64,000 nt of DNA from RGIG8709 sp045575975 (lineage in GTDB: Bacteria; Bacillota; Clostridia; Monoglobales; Monoglobaceae), in assembly GCA_045575975.1 (NCBI GenBank), contig JAZNFO010000067.1, positions 7,454-71,453 on the forward strand. The letters are read 5' to 3'. The notes under the pieces are model-generated. The model did not search any database, was not told the DNA's origin, and saw nothing but the letters and a program-made list of their open reading frames with translations. How positions within the stretch are numbered: the first letter of the stretch is position 1; every line of letters begins with the position of its first letter. The translations under genes were made by a program, and so were the position numbers. Shown here one piece after another: positions 48,001 through 55,628 of this stretch.

Positions 48001-50820
48001 ATGCACTTTAACAGACACGGAAGGTATGTAACATCAGCAGCGGAAAATGAAAAAGAATTTCTGGAGAAAACAGAAAAATACACATTGACAGACCCTGGTT
48101 ATAAAGCTGTTAAAAGCACGGATATAGGTTTTGCTTCTATTGCAGGAGATTTAGGTCAGCTTGCAAGCGCCCTTATTAAAAACTCAAACGGATATGATTC
48201 TGCTGCGAAAAATGCATTTATAAATATTTCAGATGCTATGTGGAAGGTTTGCGATCCTGATCCTAATAAGCTTTTGAATATTTCTCAGAATTCGACTGCA
48301 GGAAGATACGGTTATGACGCAGTTGATGAAGTGTTAGATATTTCAAATTATGAGCCTGCCGTTAGCCAAGGTATTGACTGGTGGGATCTTCCTGATATAA
48401 GTCTTAACCATTATGCATTAACCACCACGGTATATGGCGACAGATGGTGGAATGCATATGGCGACGATATGATCAGCCAGGGCTTTATCACCGAGGACCA
48501 GCAGTGGATTGTCAGAGAATGTTTCTCAAAATTCTCCGCAGGAGAGGAAGCTTCATATCCATTCTTCCAGTGGGATTTTGTTGAAGCTGCAGGCCCTGAA
48601 ACAGAGGAAGGCAGAATTGTGCTTGAAAGAGCGCTCCGTGCTCATGCAAATCACATAAGAATGGCTTATGATAAAGAAACAAATAAGTTTGATACCATAT
48701 TTATAGACGGAACTAATGTAACAGGTTTTGAAATGACAAGAACCTTCTACGGTTCAACCAAGGGTTCTAAATTCAACCAGTATGATGCAGGCTATGCACA
48801 TCTTTTAGGCACAGTTTATAACTATCTGAATGCAGTAAGATATGAAGAATATAATGATGAATCCGTATATTCTGAATTTGAAAGAGATAAGAATATTCTC
48901 TGGGAATATATCCAGAATTATATGAGCCAAAAGGGCTTTGGTAATCTGGGAACAACTAAACCGGGAGAGGATATAGCGCTAAATTACAGCAGAGCGGGGT
49001 CAGATCCGAGAATAATGCTTTCAATGATATATCTTTATCAGGCAACTGGTATTACAGATTATCTTGATATGGCAAGAACTGTTGGAGATAATATAATCAA
49101 ATCAAAGATGGTAGATGGTATGTTTACCGAACTTCCGCAAAATCGTTATATTTTCATCGGAGGTGAAAACGGAACTTATCCTTATGCCTTTGCGTTGCTT
49201 GAAGCAACTATCCGTGGCGAAGAGGCAAAGGTGCCTGTTTATTTCCCCAACTCCGGATTCCGTGAAGATGTTTATTATGATGAAGATTCAGACATAGAAT
49301 ATGTTACAAGATACTCAGGCTATGTTTATGATAAAGCATATTCAGGACTTGAAACATCGGTTGAAGATTTCAAGCAGATTCAGGTAAGGAACGAAACAAA
49401 AACCGTCACCTTTGATTCTGACAGCAACTTATCAGCAGAAGCAAATATTAAAGCAATACTTGTTTCAGGAAGTGTTGCAGAAATCAAGGTATATAACAAT
49501 GAGGGTAAACAGATTCACAGCGCCCAGCTTGATCCTACCATAAAAAACAGGAGACAGAATATAAATATCTCTGCCCGCGGCGAAAGTATTAAGAGTATCA
49601 GTTTTACAACTGACGGACTTGTTTTAGTAGACAGTATTATAATTGAAAAGTTCTATAAAGCAAATACCCTTCTTTACGAAGAAGACTTTGAAAACTTTGA
49701 ACAGGGAGAAAAAGTATACACATATGATGATAAAAATTGTTATGATGACAAATACATAAGAAGTACTTTCACTGCAGCAGAAAATGTGGGCGATAACAGC
49801 AGTATGGCTGGATGCATTTATAACAGCGGATACTATTTCCCGGAATTATATATAGTTGATGACAACGGAGAGAAAGATAATAATGCGATAAAAACCCCTG
49901 AATTCGAAGGAAGTGCATCAGATGCTTTCTTTATTAATGTTAAGGAGATAAACGACCATCCGAATTTGAGACTTGAATTCAAATATTACATCGGAGGAAA
50001 TTCAAGAGTTCAGGATGTGAACGGCGCGCCAAGAGATACTCTCAGAGTGGGAATTGTTCCAACAAGACTGGAGCATCTTTATGCATCTGAGGTTGCGTGG
50101 GCATCTTTAACTCATAATAGTGCAGGTATAAACAACAGAACTTATAATGAAAGTAGTGAAAGTTATGCTTCCAGCACTATCGCAAGAGCAAACAACAACG
50201 GAGAAAAACAGTGGCATGATGCTGCCTTTGAGGTTAAAAGAATCAAAAAGATGGTTGGCGGAGAAGAAAAGCTTTGTGCGGAGATTGCTCTTATAGTAGA
50301 CGGAGAAAAGATTTCATCGGTTGTTGAAAACATAGAAGACTCTCCTTACGGAAATATTGTTCTGGCTGCTCATTATTATTATGGTGGAAAGGTATATGTG
50401 GACGACATTAAGCTATATTCTCTTTCTGATGCGGATGGTGATACGGAAAATATCCTTGGTAAAAACTTCGTTAAGCTGAAGGGTGCGCCTTGTTCAATTA
50501 TCGGAGTAGATGGATTTGAAAATCTTAAAGCAGGAGACCTTTCGTCAGTTATTTTAAGAAAATCATCAAACGCTCTTGATAACTTATCAATTCTGACAGC
50601 ACTTTATCAGAACAATGTTCTTAAAAATGCTGTGGTAAATCAGGTTAGCCTTTCGGGAATGGAATTATATAAAGACACAAAGGTAAATCTTAATGAGATA
50701 ATAACAGTTCCTGAAAATTATGCAGACTACACAGCAAGCATTATGCTTAGTGAATCAATGGAAACACTAATTCCGTTAGCAAACAGATTTGACATAAAGG
50801 CAAAAGAGACTTCAGAATAA
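45055..50820 (+). CDS. Large secreted multidomain protein, possibly polysaccharide-active
   Basis: 1921 residues with a signal peptide (MKRIISMVLAIFMVASVIVT, ...VAVAD). AGGAG lies 9 bases before the ATG at 45055. Three related beta-rich modules start with YEDNFETYLDGEKV (45450), YEENFDTSDYQTG (46342) and YEEDFENFEQGEKV (49675), and end in YGGRFYIDNLKVY, YGGIVYIDDIKVE and YGGKVYVDDIKLY, as in lectin/CBM-like jelly rolls. The central part (about 47510-49260) is helical with aromatic runs such as ELWLEKYMGDNGLPYWGSHT, SHELKNHYPYMEPFFRVNPK and HFNRHGRYV, suggesting an (alpha/alpha) toroid enzyme like some polysaccharide lyases. Family not named with confidence. No LPXTG or SLH anchor seen. nagA and the ROK kinase follow under another promoter. 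Confidence 0.7.
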   Translation: MKRIISMVLAIFMVASVIVTGPMSLVAVADEASEIFEVQGEATYNFGATFSGYLRVSADLYLTTDGSYAEMVVCHGGVAGKSKFADAKIKNRWQTVSVYLSPGVTDGLKFISTDLMLVNNIKVDKIPEKQLIYEDNFETYLDGEKVNAENYTKIYMDRSNVKLTGEAAVTEFKAVHSAPENETKAGTLYYPRFSYSDATTGAMPVRTDDSGNILNPQPEKLPLYEETIDGKIWHKIPEGMEYYSVKLADLSDKTHVVVELDVYNAANSWAPGTTDINDENTSAIKDALVLAVGRTDSVHTQATEMACAKLGAESIVLTGRTIDNKTGTGVDKVVSHNALPKKWNTVIYEVEREQYDSDGNGIIESTDKWHVTSTVTYGGVTEVNHTYSAYAQDFGRVFLNLDHEYGGRFYIDNLKVYFIDNIENKYITRYEENFDTSDYQTGVTPTGFAFSDATKSDTTQYTTFTVEEGLGGNSTKLGRLYNKGYTYTGTDLKRYKDDGISDGDAGVASGSNKEYFTISVPGLEATNADYVGMKKKTRLSFKYYLADGAKTESKKLWYTTSTNQDTLRVGLMVNRLNNDLESTGMVKIDTISENKATVFGKTDGKAQSSSLSTNAGAIKWVPVEIEIDSVCSKNGMDGSNFNRSYSHEVKYSVGTVSQAMSFQAGCYDINRLMFGIDPTYGGIVYIDDIKVETNVTDSDIDVANAYYENIYLKSFDIGSSNITEMTELSGPSVIVYGKNNNTYTYSAKVVNLNGEEQNAEITYSFEGDVPEGISLSGSTITVHKELPKDTQITLKAEILGTNMVATKKIILQDGDTYAEDKGRFDVLLNHIDNIYNYAGDKINGLPLLGFVIDRANMAPGYWMHKENGEKIEYVPSDLASMGNFLRAVDTVGFITGDESYNEKVNDIYELWLEKYMGDNGLPYWGSHTSANILTGGKDWGSNSSHELKNHYPYMEPFFRVNPKAAQQICIQAWGEHIKDWDTMHFNRHGRYVTSAAENEKEFLEKTEKYTLTDPGYKAVKSTDIGFASIAGDLGQLASALIKNSNGYDSAAKNAFINISDAMWKVCDPDPNKLLNISQNSTAGRYGYDAVDEVLDISNYEPAVSQGIDWWDLPDISLNHYALTTTVYGDRWWNAYGDDMISQGFITEDQQWIVRECFSKFSAGEEASYPFFQWDFVEAAGPETEEGRIVLERALRAHANHIRMAYDKETNKFDTIFIDGTNVTGFEMTRTFYGSTKGSKFNQYDAGYAHLLGTVYNYLNAVRYEEYNDESVYSEFERDKNILWEYIQNYMSQKGFGNLGTTKPGEDIALNYSRAGSDPRIMLSMIYLYQATGITDYLDMARTVGDNIIKSKMVDGMFTELPQNRYIFIGGENGTYPYAFALLEATIRGEEAKVPVYFPNSGFREDVYYDEDSDIEYVTRYSGYVYDKAYSGLETSVEDFKQIQVRNETKTVTFDSDSNLSAEANIKAILVSGSVAEIKVYNNEGKQIHSAQLDPTIKNRRQNINISARGESIKSISFTTDGLVLVDSIIIEKFYKANTLLYEEDFENFEQGEKVYTYDDKNCYDDKYIRSTFTAAENVGDNSSMAGCIYNSGYYFPELYIVDDNGEKDNNAIKTPEFEGSASDAFFINVKEINDHPNLRLEFKYYIGGNSRVQDVNGAPRDTLRVGIVPTRLEHLYASEVAWASLTHNSAGINNRTYNESSESYASSTIARANNNGEKQWHDAAFEVKRIKKMVGGEEKLCAEIALIVDGEKISSVVENIEDSPYGNIVLAAHYYYGGKVYVDDIKLYSLSDADGDTENILGKNFVKLKGAPCSIIGVDGFENLKAGDLSSVILRKSSNALDNLSILTALYQNNVLKNAVVNQVSLSGMELYKDTKVNLNEIITVPENYADYTASIMLSESMETLIPLANRFDIKAKETSE

Positions 50821-50830
50821 AAATCACACA

Positions 50831-50861
50831 AAAAAGAGGCAAAAATTTTGCCTCTTTTTTT
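50831..50861 (+). terminator. Terminator of the large secreted protein gene
   Basis: AAAAAGAGGCAAAA (50831-50844) and TTTTGCCTCTTTTT (50846-50859), continuing the T-run. Confidence 0.92.
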
Positions 50862-50871
50862 GTTTAAACTC

Positions 50872-50900
50872 TTGTATATGCGAAAATTTTGTGATACAAT
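50872..50900 (+). promoter_or_regulatory. nagA operon promoter
   Basis: TTGTAT (50872-50877), 17 bp, TACAAT (50895-50900). Confidence 0.7.
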
Positions 50901-50949
50901 TAAAATGGATTAAATTCGAGGATTATTTCGTTTAAAAGAGGTGGATAAA

Positions 50950-52098
50950 ATGAAGGCTATTAAAGGTGGCAAAATTATTTTGAAAGACCGCATAGTGGAA
51001 GATGGAGTACTTTTATATTCTGATGTTATAGAGGGTATAGTTTCAGAAGATAATATTCCAGATGGTGCGGAAATTATTGATGCAAAAGGCGGATATGTAT
51101 CCCCCGGGTTTATTGATATGCATATTCACGGATACCTTGGCAAGGATGTTTGCGACGGTGAGGAAGAAAGCATAAGAGTTATTTCAAAAGGAATTATCGA
51201 AAACGGTGTAACCGGCTATCTTCCAACAACTATGACTGTTGATATGAAGGTTATAAAGAAGGCTCTGGAGGTTTTAAGAAACCTTAAAGAAGAAAGCAAA
51301 ACCTGGGAAGGCAGTGAAATTCTTGGCTGTCACGCAGAGGGACCTTTTATCAGCGAGGCAAAAAAGGGTGCTCAGGATGCAAAGTATATCTTAAAGCCTG
51401 ATGCAAAGTTTGTTAAGGAATTTGCAGACATTATAAAAACAATCACTCTTGCACCTGAAGAGGATGAAAATGATTTTGAAGCAATAAGAACTATCACAAG
51501 GGACACAGATGTTGTTATCTCAATGGGACACACATCAACAGATTATGAAACCGCAATGAATAGTGTGGCAGCAGGCGTTAAGCATGCAACTCACCTTTTC
51601 AATGCAATGTCTCCTCTTGCACACCGTGCACCGGGGGCGGTTACTGCGGCTCTTAATTCAGATATGAGCTGCGAAGTTATTGTGGACGGATTCCATGTTC
51701 TTCCCTGCTTCTATGATATGCTTTATAAATTAAAGGGCAGAAAGCTCTGCTTTATAACAGACTGTCTCCCTGCAGGCGGACTTCCATACGGAGAATATAC
51801 TCTTGGCGGACAGAAGATTATTTACAGAGATGTTGTGTGCCGTCTGGAAGACGGAACAGTTTCAGGAAGCGTTCTGAAGCTTAACAAGGGTGTCTTTAAT
51901 GTGTACACAAATTCAACCATTCCTCTTTGGGAATGTGTAAATTGTGCATCTCTTAACCCTGCAACAGTTATCGGCGTTCAGGATAAAAAGGGTTCACTTG
52001 ATGTGGGCAAGGATGCAGATATTGTTATACTTAATGAAGAATTTGATGTACTTAAAACAATTAAAAAAGGAGAGGTAAAATATGAATTTAAAGGTTAA
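50950..52098 (+). CDS. nagA: N-acetylglucosamine-6-phosphate deacetylase
   Basis: Amidohydrolase that converts GlcNAc-6-P to GlcN-6-P and acetate. 382 residues from the ATG at 50950, with AGAGGTGG upstream (a GTG three codons earlier lies in that site). Seen: GYVSPGFIDMHIHGYLGKDV, LGCHAEGPFISEAKKGAQDA (metal Glu), VISMGHTSTDYETAMNSVAA (His), GVKHATHLFNAMSPLAHRAP (His), and FITDCLPAGGLPYGEYTLGG (catalytic Asp). nagB is not adjacent. Its 3' end overlaps the ROK gene by 17 bases, so they are an operon. Confidence 0.95.
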   Translation: MKAIKGGKIILKDRIVEDGVLLYSDVIEGIVSEDNIPDGAEIIDAKGGYVSPGFIDMHIHGYLGKDVCDGEEESIRVISKGIIENGVTGYLPTTMTVDMKVIKKALEVLRNLKEESKTWEGSEILGCHAEGPFISEAKKGAQDAKYILKPDAKFVKEFADIIKTITLAPEEDENDFEAIRTITRDTDVVISMGHTSTDYETAMNSVAAGVKHATHLFNAMSPLAHRAPGAVTAALNSDMSCEVIVDGFHVLPCFYDMLYKLKGRKLCFITDCLPAGGLPYGEYTLGGQKIIYRDVVCRLEDGTVSGSVLKLNKGVFNVYTNSTIPLWECVNCASLNPATVIGVQDKKGSLDVGKDADIVILNEEFDVLKTIKKGEVKYEFKG

Positions 52099-53458
52099 GG
52101 CAAAGCTTGATCCGGGATTTAGCCCTTTATCAGTTGTATGCCGTGAAATGAGAGAGGCTACAAAGGAAAACGGTCAGGACATTATTATTGCAATTGAAAG
52201 AAACAAAGGTTACACAACTACATATAAAACAAGAGTTTATAAAGACGGCACAGGCCACGATGAAGAAAACTTTGAATTTATTGAAAGAATGGCAAAGGCT
52301 CTTTTATGGGTTGCAGGCGGATATAAGATTTATATTGCAGGCAGTGAGCTTATTGCAGATAAAATCAAAGAGGCTTACACAGATGGGGGACTTCGTGATT
52401 TTGATGTTCACTTTATGGAAAGAGTTTATGAAGAAAAATTTGAAGTTATTTCATGCTCTCTTGAAGATGCACCGAAGGACAAATCTTCTGCATCTCCTGT
52501 CGGCAGACATCTTGACGGCTGCAGAATCGGTTTTGATGCCGGCGGCAGCGACAGAAAGGTAAGCGCAGTTATTGACGGTGAAAGTGTTTATTCAGAAGAG
52601 GTTGTCTGGTTCCCCAAAATCAATGAGGATCCGAATTATCACTATGAAGGCATTTTGGAGGCTATGAAAACTGCTGCGTCACATATGCCGAGAGTTGATG
52701 CTATCGGTGTTTCAAGTGCAGGTGTTTATATCGACAACCGCATAATGGTTGCATCTCTTTTCTTGAAGGTAAGCGACGAAGACTTTGATAAGAAAGTTAA
52801 GAATATGTATATAGATGTTGCAAAAGAAATCGGGGAAAATATTCCGATAGAAGTTGCAAACGATGGTGATGTTACAGCACTTGCAGGGGCTATGGACTTA
52901 AATGATAACTCAGTTTTAGGTGTTGCAATGGGCACATCAGAAGCAGGCGGTTATGTTGACCCACAGGGAAATATAACAGGCTGGCTTAACGAGCTTGCAT
53001 TTGTTCCTGTTGACAAAAACCCTGATGCTATGGTTGACGAATGGTCAGGAGACTATGGCTGCGGTGTTAAGTATTTCTCTCAGGACGGTGTTATAAAGCT
53101 TGCACCTTATGCAGGAATTGAGCTTGACGAAAACTTATCACCTGCTGAAAAGCTTAAGGTTGTTCAGGGCTTAATGGAGAAAAATGACGAAAGAGCAAGA
53201 GCAATTTATGACACTATCGGTGCATATTTCGGCTATGCAATTGCATTCTACACAGAATTCTATGATATAAAGCATGTTCTTATTATGGGAAGAGTAACAT
53301 CAGGTGAAGGCGGTGCAATTCTTTTAGAGAGAGCACAGGAGGTTTTAGATAAAGAATTTCCTGAACTTGCAAAGAAAATTGAACTTCACATTCCTGATGA
53401 AAGCTCAAGAAGAGTTGGTCAGTCAGTAGCTGCTGCCAGCCTTCCAAAGACTAACTAA
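52082..53458 (+). CDS. ROK-family sugar kinase-like protein with an N-terminal extension
   Basis: 458 residues, longer than the roughly 300 of ordinary ROK kinases. Residues about 1-165 are an unrecognised alpha/beta domain (GQDIIIAIERNKGYTTTYKT, LLWVAGGYKIYIAGSELIAD). From about residue 140 the ROK core begins: GCRIGFDAGGSDRKVSAVID (phosphate loop), VDAIGVSSAGVYIDNRIMVA, PIEVANDGDVTALAGAMDL, SVLGVAMGTSEAGGYVDPQG and HVLIMGRVTSGEGGAILLER. The classical ROK zinc cysteine cluster is not evident. Overlap with nagA suggests an N-acetylhexosamine kinase. AAAAGGAGAGG precedes the ATG. Confidence 0.82.
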   Translation: MNLKVKAKLDPGFSPLSVVCREMREATKENGQDIIIAIERNKGYTTTYKTRVYKDGTGHDEENFEFIERMAKALLWVAGGYKIYIAGSELIADKIKEAYTDGGLRDFDVHFMERVYEEKFEVISCSLEDAPKDKSSASPVGRHLDGCRIGFDAGGSDRKVSAVIDGESVYSEEVVWFPKINEDPNYHYEGILEAMKTAASHMPRVDAIGVSSAGVYIDNRIMVASLFLKVSDEDFDKKVKNMYIDVAKEIGENIPIEVANDGDVTALAGAMDLNDNSVLGVAMGTSEAGGYVDPQGNITGWLNELAFVPVDKNPDAMVDEWSGDYGCGVKYFSQDGVIKLAPYAGIELDENLSPAEKLKVVQGLMEKNDERARAIYDTIGAYFGYAIAFYTEFYDIKHVLIMGRVTSGEGGAILLERAQEVLDKEFPELAKKIELHIPDESSRRVGQSVAAASLPKTN

Positions 53459-53528
53459 CAGTAATTTCAAACCTGATTTTCAAGTGGCTGACCTTTGGGT
53501 TTTAATATAGGACAAAGGAGACAGGAAA

Positions 53529-54304
53529 ATGAATATTATACCAATTCCCAAGCACACTATAAGTCTAGGTGGAAAATATGAGGGAAGCAGAAGCTTCACT
53601 GTTTCAAAAGGAATTTTTGAAAAGTTTTCTGTTGTATGAAAAAGCTTCCAAAGGATATAACCTTTGTTGACTGGGGATATGAACCTGCTCACAGCTTTGA
53701 AAGAAATATTATGGCTTGCCGTGAGGCGGGAATGGATATTTATGTTGCACCCGGCACACAGTGCTGGGGAACATATTCAAGCAAAACTGATGTTATGGTT
53801 CAGAAATAAGCTTGTTCACGCAGTTTTAGATTACTATGATAAATTTTTATGGAAAACAAGGGTAAGCACTCAATTGCGGATATTGCTTATAAAATGGGCA
53901 ACTATTATCATTTTGAGCAGCCAGAAAGCATAGCAACCTGGAACGGAACTCAGCTTTATAACTATATTTATTCAGATGACTTAAAGAGAGGTCAGCTTTC
54001 AGTTGAGGCTCTTTCTGATATTATCTGGTATATGGAAAGACTAAAGTCGCAGCTCGAAGAATGTGAGCTTGGCGTAGCAGACGGCGGCGATGTTAAAACT
54101 GAATTTGAGTTCCTTATGGATGTTGTAATCTCTGCTGCAAATGATATAGGGGTTAAGTATTATGGTGATGAATTCACAGCTCCTGATACAGCAGCTCTTG
54201 AAAAGAGATACGAGGCTATCTGGAAAACTTATAATAAGCTAACAGATTGTGCTTATGAGACAATAAAAAAATACAACAAATTTGCAGAGTATATAAAAGT
54301 ATAA
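53529..54304 (+). pseudogene. Decayed GH20 beta-N-acetylhexosaminidase gene
   Basis: Three pieces in changing frames. 53529-53639: MNIIPIPKHTISLGGKYEGS, RSFTVSKGIFEKFSVV then TGA, preceded by AAAGGAGA. 53636-53809: LPKDITFVDWGYEPAHSFER, NIMACREAGMDIYVAPGTQC, WGTYSSKTD, then TAA; this matches the WGYE...F..N...AG...YVCPGTxxW region of GH20-type hexosaminidases. 53849-54304: SIADIAYKMGNYYHFEQPES and a helical tail of about 130 residues. Most of the catalytic barrel is missing, so at least two deletions occurred. With nagA and ROK it would have formed a GlcNAc-oligosaccharide operon. The last ORF overlaps yycJ as TAATG. Confidence 0.75.
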
Positions 54305-55101
54305 TGGAAACAATATCAATTTGTCCGCTGGAAAGCGGAAGTAAGGGAAATTCTTATCTGATAGAGGCGGGGGGAACCTGCCTTTTGGTGGACCTTGGGA
54401 TTTCTCTTAAGTCACTTACCGAGCATTTAAAAGTATACGGGAAAACCCCGCCTGATATAGGGGGAGTTGTCATAACCCACGAACACACCGACCACACAAA
54501 AGGGGTGGGAGCGTTAGTTCGGAAATATAAAATTCCGGTTTTTGCTAGCCGTGGCACATGGAGAGCTATGTATAAAAATGTTGCTCCTATAGATGATGAG
54601 TGCATAAAGGTTATCACCACTGAGGAAGAGTTTCAGGTGGGGGCTATAAGTGTGAAAGCCTTTCCTATAAGCCACGATGCGGCTCAGCCTGTTGGATATA
54701 ATTTCTCTTTTATGAATAAGAAAATTTCGGTTGCCACCGACACAGGCTGTGTAGATACGGGACTTGTTAAAGCTGTAATGGGAGCGGATGTTGCCCTTAT
54801 TGAGGCAAATCACGATGAAAATATGCTTCTTATGGGGAAGTATAGTCTTTATCTCAAGCAAAGAATAAAAAGCGAGATAGGGCATCTTTCCAATAAGGAT
54901 GCAGGGTATCTTTCGGTTAGCCTTATAAAAGGGGGAACAAAAACCCTGCTTATCGGTCACCTTAGCGAAGAAAATAATTATCCTGACCTTGCCTATCTCA
55001 CGGTTAAGAATATAATCGAAGAAAATGGCTTTAAAGAGGGAGAGGAATTTTCCTTAAAGGTGGTAACAAAAAGCTTTGAAAAAGTGCAATATTTTGCATA
55101 A
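54304..55101 (+). CDS. MBL-fold hydrolase, YycJ/WalJ type
   Basis: 265 residues. The metallo-beta-lactamase signature is THEHTDHTKGVG, with further ligands in FPISHDAAQPVGY, VATDTGCVD, ALIEANHDENMLL and LLIGHLSEENNYPDLAY. These match YycJ (WalJ), implicated in coordinating division and DNA replication in Firmicutes, though here away from walRK. There is no ribosome site of its own (GTATATAAAAGTATA). Its ATG overlaps the stop of the preceding GH20 fragment, implying translational coupling to a pseudogene remnant. Confidence 0.9.
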   Translation: METISICPLESGSKGNSYLIEAGGTCLLVDLGISLKSLTEHLKVYGKTPPDIGGVVITHEHTDHTKGVGALVRKYKIPVFASRGTWRAMYKNVAPIDDECIKVITTEEEFQVGAISVKAFPISHDAAQPVGYNFSFMNKKISVATDTGCVDTGLVKAVMGADVALIEANHDENMLLMGKYSLYLKQRIKSEIGHLSNKDAGYLSVSLIKGGTKTLLIGHLSEENNYPDLAYLTVKNIIEENGFKEGEEFSLKVVTKSFEKVQYFA

Positions 55102-55102
55102 G

Positions 55103-55132
55103 AAAAACCGTAGCATATGCTACGGTTTTTTT
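55103..55132. terminator. Bidirectional terminator between yycJ and the RAYT gene
   Basis: AAAAACCGTAGCA-TA-TGCTACGGTTTTT (55103-55130), with T-runs in both directions. It ends right at the RAYT stop codon. Confidence 0.92.
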
Positions 55133-55628
55133 ATATAATAAAATAACAATCAAGCTCCCACTTCGGAATATTTGTGTCAATATATTCCCAAATTTTTTGG
55201 TAGTCTTTTTCACCACGAATTATATGGTCGTGAAAGGAAGATTGCCAGATAGGAGTTTTAACGGAATGCATAAATGCATTCCCTACAATTCTTGTTACAT
55301 TTGCTTTGAATTTACCAATAACATTTGGTATATCATATTTTTTTGTAGGGAAGGGATTTATCCCTTCCGTTCCTGCAATAGTGATAATCATATGGATATG
55401 ATTTGGCATAATAACATATTTGTCAATTTTTATATTTGAATAATATGATTCCATTTTCAGAATTTCTTGATTAGCAATTATACCTATATCTTTCAAGTGC
55501 ATTTTCCCGTTTGTTATTTCCCCAAACAAGTGTAGCTTATCCTTCGTGCATATAGTCACAAAATATGCACCGGGAGATGAATAGTCATATCCTTTCAGTC
55601 TTGTTGGTTTTCGTTTTGTAAATTCCAT
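55131..55628 (-). CDS. REP-associated tyrosine transposase (RAYT, Y1/IS200-like)
   Basis: 165 residues of the single-copy Y1 transposase group (TnpA_REP). Seen: RLKGYDYSSPGAYFVTICTK, DIGIIANQEI, the HUH motif YVIMPNHIHMII (H77, H79), and the C-terminal WQSSFHDHIIRGEKDYQKIW, EYIDTNIPKWELDCYF with a candidate catalytic Tyr in EYIDTN. Residues about 87-93 (TEGINPF) and 113-122 (RIVGNAFMHS) are encoded by two REP palindromes lying in frame inside the gene. The ATG directly follows the tex stop (TAAATG), with only GTGGGGTG as ribosome site. Such proteins mobilise or amplify REP/REPIN repeats, three of which are in this window. Confidence 0.85.
   Translation of the reverse strand: MEFTKRKPTRLKGYDYSSPGAYFVTICTKDKLHLFGEITNGKMHLKDIGIIANQEILKMESYYSNIKIDKYVIMPNHIHMIITIAGTEGINPFPTKKYDIPNVIGKFKANVTRIVGNAFMHSVKTPIWQSSFHDHIIRGEKDYQKIWEYIDTNIPKWELDCYFII
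55263..55368. repeat. REPIN-like element, copy C, inside the RAYT coding sequence
   Basis: GGAATGCATAAATGCATTCC (55263-55282) and GGAAGGGATTTATCCCTTCC (55349-55368), inverted with CTAC/GTAG facing inward, spacer 66 bp. Same doublet design as copies A and B. The reading frame stays open through both arms. Confidence 0.85.

Noticed and set aside
53664..53933. 89-codon ORF within the GH20 remnant
   Set aside because: Wrong frame relative to the GH20-like fragments; it arises from the frame changes of the pseudogene.
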